Source of the DNA: Hyposmocoma kahamanoa
Lineage: Eukaryota; Arthropoda; Insecta; Lepidoptera; Cosmopterigidae
DNA: 64,000 nt
NCBI RefSeq assembly: GCF_003589595.1
Contig: NW_020654748.1
Coordinates: 6,734,779-6,798,778 of the forward strand
Direction of reading: 5' to 3'
Part shown: in pieces, positions 23,519 through 33,887 of the stretch
Layout of the letters: every line of letters starts with the position of its first letter
Position numbering within the stretch: the first letter of the stretch is position 1
Notes under the pieces: model-generated
Databases searched by the model: none
The model's input: only the letters and a program-made list of their open reading frames with translations
Told to the model about the DNA's origin: nothing
Made by a program: the position numbers and the translations under genes

Positions 23519-23740
23519 GTGCCTGAGATAAGCGCTAAACGCCAAACGTTCCGTAAAATATACTAAATACATATGCCTCAGGCCCACCCAAGTATGCCCT
23601 CAGTTTTATACTAAAAAGGAATTCTTCTAGATACCCCATGGTCTTCTAAAATGCATTGCGTTGAATTTAAATACGACATTATCATTTAGGTGATCATAGG
23701 AATAATAATATTATCTGGATCTGAATCCCTTCGGAGGGTA
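23519..23740 (+). repeat. Repeat N copy 2 (next to repeat A)
   Basis: Phrases GCTAAACGCCAAACGTTCCG, TATGCCCTCAGTTTTATACT, TTCTAGATACCCCATGGTCT and AATAATATTATCTGGATCTG match copy 1. Repeat A copy 7 lies just before it. Confidence 0.72.
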
Positions 23741-23910
23741 TTTATGGAAGCTTGTAGCTTCGACAAGTTTCTAAATTACCTGGTTATTATATTACATAAA
23801 CATAGCAATAAAATCTTTTCAATGGCATTTTTATTTTCTATTTAATTACATGTATATTTATGAAACTTGTGTGCACTTAAATTTTTTAAGTATATTATAA
23901 TTATAGCTTT

Positions 23911-24192
23911 TTAAAAAACCTACCTCAAAATTTGTTGAATTACATCTGTTTGCCAAGTTTTATTGAAATCGGTTAGCGAAAAGTAGATGAAAGCCAATAA
24001 ACCAAATTCATCCCCTAAACCGTCACCCTTAAAAGTGGAATATTTTCTTCAAATTTTAGTGGTACTACTACTGAGGTATCACCTTTTCAATAAAAACACA
24101 ATCATCGAAATCGGTTTACAAATGTCGAGTAATCACGTAACACACACAAAAAAAGAAATCTTAACTTCCTATTTTTTTTGAAGACGGTTAAA
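23911..24192 (+). repeat. Repeat B copy 4
   Basis: Runs from TTAAAAAACCTACCTCAAAA to TTTTTTTTGAAGACGGTTA. It is nearly full length; the frame at 23987-24181 is a shadow. Confidence 0.84.
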
Positions 24193-24649
24193 AATAGTAT
24201 TTATACAGCTACAACGTGCTAGTAAACAAGACGAATTCTGCAAAAAGAATGTTACATAAGATTTTACGGTGTTTTGGCGCGCTCACCAGCTCGGTCGACC
24301 TCGCACGTTTGATCTACAATGTTGTTATTGTTCTAACGAGACTGTTAAGAAATTGATGGTTGATGATAGAGCCCGTTTTTACCGATGCTATTTTTGGAGA
24401 CGTTAGTACTCTACGTGTCTACAGAGTTGCACGATAGCAATAAAACTTCGTTTGTTTTTAATTAAATCTCATTTTAGAGGCCGTTGGCATAGAGTTCATC
24501 AATTTGAGATTAGATTGGGATTGGCTACTTGGCATAGTATGGTCAAAGTCATTGCCCTTTATACGTCTTAAATTAAAAAATCGTGGTCGACTGCATGAAA
24601 TTAATAACGACTTCACGCATTAACTGCAAACATGCAGTTTATCTTTTAG

Positions 24650-24790
24650 CAGCCTTAGACTTATCACCTCTCTAGTAGACGGCGTGGGTAAGAATCCGGG
24701 CTTGCACCTCTGAGTTTTCAGAATTTATGTAAGAAAGGACGGTGACCGATGCAATATGGAGGCATGCTCTAACCTTGAACTGGCATGTTG
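24650..24790 (+). mobile_element. SINE S, 5' part of a diverged copy
   Basis: Shows TTAGACTTATCACCTCTC, GAATCCGGGCTTGCACCTCT and GAGTTTTCAGAATTTATGT in SINE order. The tail is lost. Confidence 0.72.
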
Positions 24791-25284
24791 ATAAGATACA
24801 TAAGGCGCATTTCAAGGCACATAAGACCTAGATTCAGAAGCTGTTCCTCGATTTTTATTTAAAGTAACGAATTTTTATATATTTTATAATAAAAAAAGTA
24901 CTACTTTTCCTAACCTATCTAATAAATCGAAGAAACTTATAGAATTACGTTCCATATATAAGTATATTGGGAAAAAAATACACAGCTGCGCTTCGTAGGG
25001 AAGCTCTTGTGCTTAATTGTGATGTGTTCTAAAACTTTCCTTAAAAATAAGGTATATTGCACATTAAAGTAACATTAAAATAAACTGCAATTTGTCACCT
25101 TTCATCACCATTAATACTGAAATCCAATAGAATTACAATTGTTTTTTAAGTCAAATAAATTGCTGCTTTGATGGGTACGAGACTACAATCACAAATATAC
25201 TTTTAATTAATGTAGGACAATTAAAAATATGAATTTACTGGACATGCAAAGTGAAATGAGAGCAGTAATGCTCATTATCCTTTG

Positions 25285-25457
25285 ATTTGAAATTTCTAAG
25301 GGGTTTTCGTTGAAGAAAACATCGTGAGGAAGCCTGTACACGTCACGTAAAGCAATTTAATGATGGGTGTGAAGTTCCTAACCTACATTGGGCACGCTTG
25401 GGAATTACTGCCCAAGCCCTCCCATTGTAAGAGAAGACTTTTCCTAGCAGTGAGACT
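25285..25457 (+). mobile_element. SINE S, 3' part of a copy
   Basis: Contains GAAGAAAACATCGTGAGGAA, GCCTGTACACG, TGGGTGTGAAGTTCCTAACC and CCCAAGCCCTCCCATTGTAA in SINE order. The plus frame 25360-25605 runs through it and is not a gene. Confidence 0.78.
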
Positions 25458-25849
25458 ACATACAGACCAACTATTTAAACACATAATTAGTTTCACTTTG
25501 AAAGGCATTGAGCTTCGTTGTAAAAAGAGGTTTGTATTTATTCCATTATGTTGTGTTCCAAGAGACAGACAAATTTGTCTGAAATTTCGAATGAGAAAAA
25601 TCTAATTACACGGGGCGACTTAAAAAACTTTTCCCATTTAGCTTATTCTAAATAGTTTTTTTTAAATAAATTTAAAAACGATATATGCACTTATTATATA
25701 TGAATTGTTTAAATATGGATATAGTTAGTGTGTGTAAGCTATATATTGTATATTTATATTGTGCGTAAATTACGTATTACAATTATTTATAAATTTTGAT
25801 CTTATCTGTTTTTAATTGTCATGTTCTGCACACCTCTTAATTATTCTGA

Positions 25850-26200
25850 ACTCAGCTCTCCGGTTTACTGGTAGAGAATGCCTAATGCATTAAGTCAGTC
25901 CACCATTTTGATACCTCCAATTAACACTACGCCAAGTTTATTTTTTGGTCGTTTTCTGGTATTTTTGTAAACAGCCATATTTATTGACTAATACTATGCT
26001 CTCCAAATACTGTGAAAAAAATAAACAAAAAAACCAAATTCTAAAAAAATACAATAAAAACGAATTGTGTAAAAAAAAAGTCAAAAAAAAACAAAAAACA
26101 AAATAAAAACAGAACAGGTTCAAAAATTTCATTGGAGGTATCGATTTGTACTGCTTTGTGTACAATAGAGTTTAAATAAATAAATAAATAATAATAAAAA
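25850..26200 (+). mobile_element. LINE 3' tail split by a TIR element
   Basis: GGTAGAGAATGCCTAATGCA and TTAAGTCAGTCCACCATTTT on the left continue on the right as TTTGTACTGCTTTGTGTACA and GAGTTTAAATAAATAAATAA. This is a familiar lepidopteran LINE tail ending in repeated AAAT. The interruption is the 233-base element at 25910-26142. A diverged second tail copy (TTGGTAGAGAATGACTAATG) lies at 12768-12835. Confidence 0.7.
25910..26142. mobile_element. Non-autonomous element with perfect 12-bp TIRs
   Basis: The ends are GATACCTCCAAT and ATTGGAGGTATC, a perfect inverted pair. Between them lie ACTACGCCAAGTTTATTTTT, GTAAACAGCCATATTTATTG and A-rich runs. It has no coding frame; the minus frame 25938-26165 is low-complexity. 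It sits inside a LINE tail and is therefore younger than it. Confidence 0.78.
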
Positions 26201-26753
26201 CAGTATAAAGACAAACTTGGTCTGCTTACATATCTTAGAAAACATGGAAAGATACGTGGGCATCAAACGACTAATACATGATTGTACGGGTCTGTGCGTT
26301 CTTCTTATTTTTGTCGGGCTCTTGGCAAGATGGTCTGGAGCCCTGCCCAGTAGTCACGTGGCAATGATCACGTACACAATCACTTGCTATTATTGTTCTA
26401 GAGCGCACCAGTGAGTGATTTAATCTGTGTTAGGTCAGGACTGCACTCGATTGCACTCGTGTAATTGAAGGAAGCGGTCAATGAAAAACAATTTGATAAA
26501 ACCTTGCAACATTGTTGTTTCTGAGTTCAGTGGATCTATATGTAGGTACATATATATACATACAGTTACTATAGAGATGTTTTTATGTAATACTCGACCT
26601 CTGGCCTTATTAACAAGAGATCATGAATGTAGTGTATTTTTTTATTCGCTAGACAAGCACTGGACCACAATATGATGAAAAGAAAAACAATCAATCATAA
26701 AATAAATAATACCATACTAGTTTCCCAATTATTTTTTTAGTAAAAATGTATTG

Positions 26754-26922
26754 ATTTTTATTGAATATAATGATGTTTTTCTACAATGATATTAATGTAT
26801 TTGTGGCGAAAATACTCCACTAGACTGTTATAATTATTAATATAAAGATCGAATACAAAGAAAAATTCCTTCGAACGGACAGGAGTCGAACCTGTATCTG
26901 TGCTAAACCAGCGCTACCAACT
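26754..26922 (-). mobile_element. SINE C copy 3, reverse, with tRNA-like head
   Basis: On the minus strand it opens with GGTAGCGCTGGTTTAGCACA and CAGGTTCGACTCCTG, a tRNA-like A/B-box layout. The CGATCTTTATATTAATAATT body and TTCAATAAAA end follow. Confidence 0.77.
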
Positions 26923-27048
26923 GAAAATACAAGATACACTACAAAAGAAACAGATCGAGTCGGCAAACCTTAAGAGGTTACTTAAGTGTTTGTTTAAAAG
27001 ATCTTTTGTTTTGGGTTTTTTTACTTTTAACACACCGTACATAAAGTT

Positions 27049-27175
27049 CAAATTCGAGTTCTGTCCGGTCAATTTATGTTCGATCTTTGTATTAATAATT
27101 AAAAAAGATTACGTATTTTGTTACGGAAAGGAAGTATCTGTCAGAATATTTTTTCCAACGTCTTGAATAAAACAT
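27049..27175 (+). mobile_element. SINE C copy 4
   Basis: A forward copy that starts inside the B box (AATTCGAGTTCTGTCCGG) and keeps GTTCGATCTTTGTATTAATA. The 3' part is diverged and ends CTTGAATAAAAC. Confidence 0.68.
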
Positions 27176-27436
27176 CAATTCAATGTCGTACAGCAAAATC
27201 ACTGATTTAGAGAATATTTTTTAAGGAAAAACTTTGTACTTAGGGGACTACCCTAAAATATCCGGTGGGAATTTTCCAAGACTTCACGTCCGGAACGGGG
27301 CTTCTTAGCGAAAAATCGTCTGCCCATCTTATATAAGTTACGCAACTTTCTGATCGTGTTCCGTGAACGGAAATAAGTACACGACGACGTGACGAGAAAT
27401 TTAAAAATACATAATTTAATACTTTTCAATCGCTCA

Positions 27437-27712
27437 CCATGCTTGGAGTATCTCTGATGAACTGAATTCCTAATGAAGTCATACGTCAGATAGCTGCAGT
27501 GACTGCCATAAATAGGTCGCAAAATCAGTAAGCTTAAGTGGCATTGGGTTGGAGATGTCTGCAGAGGGCTGATGGCCGATAGAGCAAACTTGTTCTAGAG
27601 TGGCGACCACGTCAAGGCAAACATAGTGTAAGACGCCCTGCGGCAAGATGGACGGACGACCTGAGAAAAGTGGCCAGCAGCGGCTGGATGCGGGCGGCAC
27701 AGAACCTGGAGT
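27437..27712 (+). pseudogene. Non-LTR retrotransposon, decayed C-terminus (KLKWxWAGH / RWTDDLRKVA type)
   Basis: In shifting plus-strand frames the DNA reads MLGVSL, then IPNEVIRQ, then KLKWHWVGD, and finally RWTDDLRKVASSGWMRAAQ ending NLE-stop. These blocks, in this order, are the C-terminal region found after the reverse transcriptase in a very common lepidopteran endonuclease/RT retrotransposon (family knowledge). At least two frameshifts and two stops separate them, so the copy is dead. The upstream RT and endonuclease are absent, as expected for 5'-truncated LINE copies. A matching 3' tail of the same kind is at 8490-8552. The minus-strand frames over this region are shadows. Confidence 0.82.
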
Positions 27713-28151
27713 AGGCGTGTTTAGGGGGTGGTTGCGTATAAGCTGACGATGATGAATTACTCACCAGTAACTAAAATTACATTTAAAATTGAAAGTTCTT
27801 CGATGTTGATTAATTTAATATCGTGGACTTTTTAATCCAGTTACACAAACGGTTGGCTCAATGAATCTGTCCCTTAATTTAACAAACGTGTATTGGGAGG
27901 CCACTTTTCTTATTTAGCTGCTATCCTGTTCAAGGGAAGTAACCCAATTACAGTACCAGTGGACTGAGAAATCGAGCCTATTCGAGATATTCTCAATAAA
28001 AGGCAAGGCAATTATGAACTGGGTCGGTACTTTGCTTTATGCAAGCAAGAGGGAAAAAGGTGAATGTGCAGTATTTATAGAACGGCTCTCGACATTACCG
28101 TATTTATTTTGTTATATTATTTTATTTACTACGAATAAATTTTTTCTACAA

Positions 28152-28358
28152 TCTCGGTAGCCTAACGGTTTACACTTTGGACGCCGGTACAAAAGATCCC
28201 GGGTTCGATTCCAGATAATTTGGGAAATGAACTTTACTAAATTGGTCCTGGTCTGGATGTTCTGGGTTGAGGCACGGAATGAACTACGTCGATCTGGTAC
28301 TCATAGGGAATTTTGTACTTTGAGATCTTAGCGTGGTTGTCTGGAACTATTTATTATG
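28152..28358 (+). mobile_element. tRNA-derived SINE D copy 1
   Basis: The head has TCGGTAGCCTAACGGTTT (A-box-like) and CCCGGGTTCGATTCC (B-box-like), followed by the family body TGGATGTTCTGGGTTGAGGC and TACTCATAGGGAATT. The head is a decayed tRNA copy, not a functional tRNA. Confidence 0.82.
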
Positions 28359-28936
28359 ATCACATTTAAATACACAGTGATTTAAAAAAGAAAAAATATT
28401 ACAAAAACAGAGTTATAATTACTAATAGGTTGTAGTCATTTTGGTGTTAGCCTGGTTATATACTATGTGCTTTTTAAATTTATTAACCGACTTCAAAATT
28501 TTTTTTCTTATCGGTAAATTGGTAATATATTTATGGAAATTTTTATAATCTACTTATACATATGTAACATAATAATAGAGTTTATAGTACATATTTATTA
28601 TCTTCATTTTTCTTTTTCATGAGTAATTCATGCGTAGTAGTGGCACATAATATATTTATTTCAAACAGCCTGTATGCGCGCGTATAGCGCTGAGAGTAGC
28701 ACTGGTTTCCTTGCAACAGCGCGCGTTCTGGTGCGGCGGTAAATCGGTGGCTAGCATAACTTTTTGTTAATATTAATTTGCGTTATACCTTCATTATATT
28801 TTCTTTTTTTCGTATATTGTTTACATTTAATAAAATTGTTATTTTATATATTGTGTTAGAGGAGTTGCAACCCTCATACAAATCTGTTTAGGTTTAAGAG
28901 TGTAAAGTAAAACTGTGTTAACGTTTTTTAAATAAA

Positions 28937-29221
28937 TTAAAAAAAAGGAGGAGGTTCTCAATTCGACTCTATGTTTTTTTTTGTATGTAATGTACAGGAC
29001 AATTTGTGAACCTATTTTGATGATCCTTTTTTTTGTTGAAAAGAGGCTGCCTTAGTCACTACTATGGGATCATTAATGGGATCACTATCCCATTTAAATT
29101 TGAAGAAAATATTCCATCTCTAAGCGTGGCAAACCCGTTTTCGCGCACTTTCCGGTAACCGATTTCAATAAAACTTGGCAAACAGGTGTAATTCCACGAA
29201 CTTTTGAGGTCGTTTTTTTTA
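28937..29221 (-). repeat. Repeat B copy 5
   Basis: A reverse, nearly full-length copy from AAAAAAAAGGAGGAGGTTCT to CGAACTTTTGAGGTCG. An isolated B end (TTAACCGACTTCAAAA) lies at 28483-28498. Confidence 0.84.
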
Positions 29222-29678
29222 GTACTTTGTGCTGAGACTAATATTATTTATACTAATAATACAAATTTTGTTATCGATATATTTGGATACGTTACATCCC
29301 TACTAGTGACATTTTACAATGTACAATATTAAAACAACCTATTCCTATGTCGTTTATCAGAAACCCTACAATCCGAACTTATAAAACTTGGCAAATAATC
29401 TTTGCACGCAATATACAGGATGTTATGTAGTTGACTCCAAAAGTTTGGAAAATATTTTTAGGTTTCGCAAACCGAAAATACTTTGCTAGAAAGTTCGAAT
29501 TATGAGATTTTTACGCACTAACTAGTGAATGCTACCATTTGGTATGTGAAAATTCTTCTTTAATATCTAATTTTAACTTTTTTTCTTCTTAAATCCAATT
29601 TGCTTGACGAAATCATACAGCATCTTTCAAAGTTAGTAGTTAACTACGTTATAGTCTACATATAATAAAATCTACTAA

Positions 29679-29762
29679 TTACAACTGCTTGGCGGCAGAA
29701 ATAGGTAAGGTGGCAGTACTATCCTGAATGAACTCTTTTACAAGGAGCGCTACTGCTACTAA
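29679..29762 (-). repeat. Repeat A copy 8, terminal fragment
   Basis: Only the 5' ~80 bases of the element (as the reverse strand) are present, containing GCTTGGCGGCAGAAATAGGT and GGAGCGCTACTGCTACT. Confidence 0.8.
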
Positions 29763-29824
29763 ATGTAATGCGATTAAAAATTAGTACGCAAGTAAAAATT
29801 ACACTTTTCAAAGCGTACTGCCAA

Positions 29825-30105
29825 TAGTTCTACACGAGCAGCCTGTGGTTCAGTTTTATTAAAAAACCGCTTACCCTACGAGTCACATATAATAATGGAT
29901 TTAGAATATTGATAGTGTTGCCCCGCTTTTGCAATGCGTCTACCGTATTTGCAGAGGCGCGGGTTGATGGTTTCAATGCCATTATCAGCAAACAGATAGA
30001 CTCATTGTTCAGCAGATTGAAGGGCAGCACCAATACCATTTTACAGATCGTACCTAACAGACATGACCTACCCATTATGAATTTTTTATTCGGGTCCTGA
30101 TTGAG
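29825..30105 (+). pseudogene. Non-LTR retrotransposon, C-terminal RT fragment (LPRFCNAS type)
   Basis: One plus-strand frame is open across about 90 codons. It reads SSLWFSFIKKPLTLRVTYNN, then GFRILIVLPRFCNASTVFAE, ARVDGFNAIISKQIDSLFSR and LKGSTNTILQIV before a stop. This matches the lepidopteran RT-element C-terminus of the form LRVxYNNxFRxLLGLPRxCSAS...MFAEARxDxFxAIMRK...LRGSTNSIL (family knowledge). Only this piece remains, with no RT core, so it is a truncated copy. It lies directly downstream of a partial repeat A (29679-29762). A minus-strand frame at 29830-30111 is a shadow. Confidence 0.8.
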
Positions 30106-30299
30106 TCTCACAAGAGATTATTGGGTGAGAGATCCGAGTTTCGGCTGCCACTTTTTATAATTTAATTTTTTTGCAACTATTTATTATTATTATTACTACT
30201 AACCTAGTCTTCAAGTTATATTTGTAAGTTACTAACACTGTTGGACCATAAAAAATGTGTTGTTTGAATAAATAAATTTATTATTGTTATTGTAAACTT

Positions 30300-31445
30300 G
30301 ATTTAGGAAATGAAAACAGTAAAAAATTCTAAGGTCTGTTTGGAAAAGTAAGACGCCAGCCGGATGTACTATTTGCCAAGATCATTTGGATGCAACTAGT
30401 CGAGAAATTATTATACAAGTGACTTTACGAGTCAAAATCATTGTTCTGACATAACTTTAAAGTACCTTACCACGCTGGAAATTCACACCCTTAGTGTAAT
30501 AAAGCCACATCTGCAAAATTGCAACTCTTCAGGAGAAAGGTTTAAAGATTTTATTTAACAAGTCGTGCGCCTCATTGTAAGCGACTTGCCGGTCCATATC
30601 AGTGCTACTTAGAGCTTTAAAACACAAAGATCTGAGAGGCACTGTCACGGCGCCCGTCAAATATAGGTTGATAAGTATCATGTGCCTGTAATTTCACCAG
30701 CACCCTTACCTTTCAAAACCGTAACGCAGTAATGCTCACATTACTGCTTGGCGGTAGAAATATGTAAGGTGGATGAACTCTTTCACAAAGAGCGCTACTG
30801 CTACTAAAGACTATATTAATGATATTCGCTACTGCTACTAAAGATTCTATTAATAATGATAACTTTTTATGTTTAAACTAGGACAACTATGAATATTAAT
30901 TGAAATGAAAATTCATGAATTAACTATAAAAAGTAAAAACAGTGACACAGAGACCTAAAATAAATGCTGTCGTGATAAAGGTCGCCAATAGAAATGATAA
31001 ATAAAGTAACCTAACTTAAGTCACAACAATTGCTAGAATGAATTAATTATCATTAAATAGTAACTATAATAACTTGATTAAAAATAAATTGAAATAGACG
31101 AAATGTTAAATAAATCAAAATAATGATTTTAAAAAAGACAAAAAAATTCGAAATAGGTACTGATGGAATATTTATAATTTTTATTATTTTTCCTTAATGG
31201 CGGTTACTAAATTGGGGCCAGTGTCAATTTTGTAAAAATAATATAAAAATTCGGTATGCTTTAGGTTTAGGTCCGGTTTGGTTCAGTATGCTTAAAATAT
31301 GAAAAACTCAAAATATCTAAGAAAAGAAAAAAAAAAGTCATAGAGAAATATCACTATAGCATAATTTGTTTCATATAGTTCGTGTTGTTTTTACGACTTT
31401 CATGCAATAAAAGCACTTTTGACATATCGGGGACAGTGCAAATCC
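30300..31445 (+). repeat. Repeat G copy 2, interrupted by repeat A
   Basis: Order of parts: GAAATGAAAACAGTAAAAAA, the RING-like GCTICQDHLDATSREIIIQ segment (30364-30415), the TTCTGACATAACTTTAAAGT and TAGTGTAATAAAGCCACATC block, the inserted repeat A (30556-30839), then ATAACTTTTTATGTTTAAAC. Near 31360-31430, ATAATTTGTTTCATATAGTT and AAAAGCACTTTTGACAT match the end of the 19.4-19.96 kb copy. The stretch 30900-31350 is unmatched. Confidence 0.6.
30556..30839 (-). repeat. Repeat A copy 9 with target-site duplication, inserted in repeat G
   Basis: A reverse copy flanked by matching 12-mers: AAAGATTTTATT at 30544-30555 and AAAGATTCTATT at 30840-30851. A small duplication of its end (GCTACTGCTACTAAAGA) precedes the right flank. 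Repeat G sequence resumes on the far side, so this is a clear later insertion. Confidence 0.82.
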
Positions 31446-32027
31446 GCGTACGTAGTATTGGTAAAAAGCGCGTATCTGTACCAAACCATATTTCACAGGA
31501 GAGGGATTTAACGTTATTACTTTGTTATTTCAATTACGACTTTCATTTTTGCACAATAAGCATTAATTTATGTTGTCTATGGACTGATAACAATCGATTC
31601 CCGTAAATCGCGCTAATTTGGATGCCACGACATTTACGCAGTATTAATTTGGCTACTAAATTACCGAAACGGAGGTTCATAATCAAATGCTAATTACGGG
31701 TAATTGCACTATTCCCGACGATATGAACACATGTGGCTTTATTCAATTCAGATCATAAATTTATTAGTGGCTATAGCGGTGACGGAAAAAACACGAAATC
31801 TACACTTCTGAGAATGTTATAGAATTCATGATTGTATAGAATTATGGAATACCAAATTAAGTATAGTATTGCATAGATTCACTGTGGCCGGGCAAACATT
31901 AAGCGTCCAGTTACACGACGCGAACATTACATTACATTAATGGCGAATCTGAATTCTATTTACTAGGCAACAATCACAGACATACATCTAGATAGACGTC
32001 GCAAGTGTACGTACTTTGCGTGCCCAA

Positions 32028-32050
32028 AGTAAGTGAAATTCACTTACTTG
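32028..32050. repeat. Perfect 11+1+11 palindrome
   Basis: AAGTAAGTGAA, A, TTCACTTACTT. It lies inside the arms described at 31977-33080. Confidence 0.88.
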
Positions 32051-32418
32051 CCGCTGCTACACTTCAGAACGCGCTCAACTGTTATCGTAGATACAGTCGA
32101 AAACGCGAAATTTGCATAATTGTGCCATTATAAACTGCAAAAGCACCATATCTGTGGGTAAACGGGTAAACAGAGACGTTCCTTCCACGGGCAAGTGATT
32201 TTGTAATCAGAAGATGCATAATCTATTTTAAAACCAATTATTTTGGTTTTGTATGAATTTCAAGAAAACAAATATGCAACCGAGTGTATGCCTCATGATT
32301 TGTACTACATTGCGGCTTTTGCTTGGTGCGATATATTTGTGATCCTTTGTTAATACGCCATGAATATCGAACGAACGCACTTTTGTATAATGCATTCGTT
32401 TCGTGGTACGGCCGCTTG

Positions 32419-32523
32419 TACGGACAACGGCACATCAGACTACACGTTTTTGTTCGAAAAACGCCTCCAGTGCAATGGAACGAGATACGTCAATGTGTAG
32501 CTTGATGTGCTGGCGTGTGTACA
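32419..32523 (+). repeat. 105-base repeat, copy 1
   Basis: Runs from TACGGACAACGGCACATCAG to TGTGCTGGCGTGTGTACA. Its ends form an imperfect inverted pair (GCACATCAGACTACAC with GTGTAGCTTGATGTGC). It is about 95 percent identical to 37063-37167 at exactly equal length. The frames at 32323-32505 and 32238-32435 overlap it and are not genes. Confidence 0.8.
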
Positions 32524-33617
32524 TTTCTTTGGCCAAATTTAATATTTAATGATGTACACGCAACACTGTTTTCGATTCTGATCGATTTTGAAAACTAAGG
32601 GACGAAAATTATTATGACCTTAGCAATATTATAAAAATATTCTATAACTCTTTTGTTTATGACGTTTAGTAACGTTTCGTTTTTTTGCAGTTTTGTAGTA
32701 TCGATTATCAGTAGTATCTGTAATTTCGATATTCTTTGCAGCACGTTGCCTTTTTTTAAGTAATCCAATTTTTTTTAAAACATGTAAAATAAAGGACTTA
32801 ACTATCATATTCTAGTATTTTTCTACTGTATTAATATTACGATTACTTGTAATCAAGAAATGCTTGAACAAAAAATATTTTATTTAGAATCGATTAATGG
32901 AATGAAATACGCGTGTTTACCCGTATTCCGTCCAATCAATCGATTTAGAGCGAGCGGAAGGAGGTTTCCATCACTAAATAGTTCTTGTGACGTCATAGTG
33001 GGTGCAAAAAATGTGACACGCTTGGTTTTCATACAAAATGCTGTACTTGCGGCGTCTATCTAGATATATGTCTGTGGCAACCATAATAGAACCGCGCGGC
33101 CGCCGCATAGACCAAAGACAAGCCATATTCACGCGCGCTGCCGGGACGCTCATTTCAGATAAAACGTAAAAGCTAAATAAATAGAGCGTGAGCGCAATGA
33201 AATTCGTGTCGAATTCACGCGCCCTAAGAATACAAACATGCATAGACCTACATACTTTTCAATACATATAATTTATGCAATATAATAACATCACAATAGC
33301 TAATTTACTTAAGTACTAATAAAGGCATTTCTCTCACATACTACATCTGCGCACGAGGGGAATATTAAATGGGCAATAATCCACTTAAGTAGAGTAAACA
33401 GAGTGGGGCAACGTTAAGATATGCCCGCGAAACATAGTTCTGCGCGGAACTCTATTGTTTATGTACAGCTTTATATTTATGAGGCAATACATATGTATTG
33501 TATAACAGTAACAATAGTGCGAATACAATAACATTATTGGGAGAACTTCTTAAGTTTAAACAAATCTGGTGATCTTGGTTGCCATGATGTTTTACTACCG
33601 TGATATTCATATATTTT

Positions 33618-33887
33618 TGACCGACTTTAAAAAGGAGATGTTTCTAAATTCGACTGTATTTTTTTGTATATATGTTACGCGATAACTCTAATGATTTGTG
33701 AACTTATTTGGATGATTCTTTTTTGTTAGAAAGAGGGTACCTCAGAAGTGGTCCTATTTAAATTTGAAGAACATATTCGACCTCTAAGGGTGGCAAACTA
33801 GGGGACGAATCTGGTGTCGCGCACTTTCGGGTAACCGATTTGAATAAAACTTGGCAAATAGATGTAATTCCATGAACTTTTTTTTAA
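33618..33887 (-). repeat. Repeat B copy 6
   Basis: A reverse copy from GACCGACTTTAAAAAGGAGA to ATTCCATGAACTTTTTTTT. The final CCGACC terminus is lost. Confidence 0.83.

Larger units (their letters stand above)
31977..33080. repeat. Inverted pair of ~35-60-base arms 1 kb apart
   Basis: CAGACATACATCTAGATAGA plus CGTCGCAAGT at 31977-32004 is mirrored by GCGGCGTCTATCTAGATATA plus TGTCTGTGG at 33049-33077. Homology extends outwards through CTAGGCAACAATCA and TGGCAACCATAATAGAACC. The enclosed kilobase contains the first 105-base repeat. The minus frame 32974-33243 crosses the right arm and is not convincing as a gene. Confidence 0.5.

Noticed and set aside
26890..26925. tRNA gene on minus
   Set aside because: Only a half-tRNA-like stretch with a CAGGTTCGACTCCTG B box, continuous with SINE C body.
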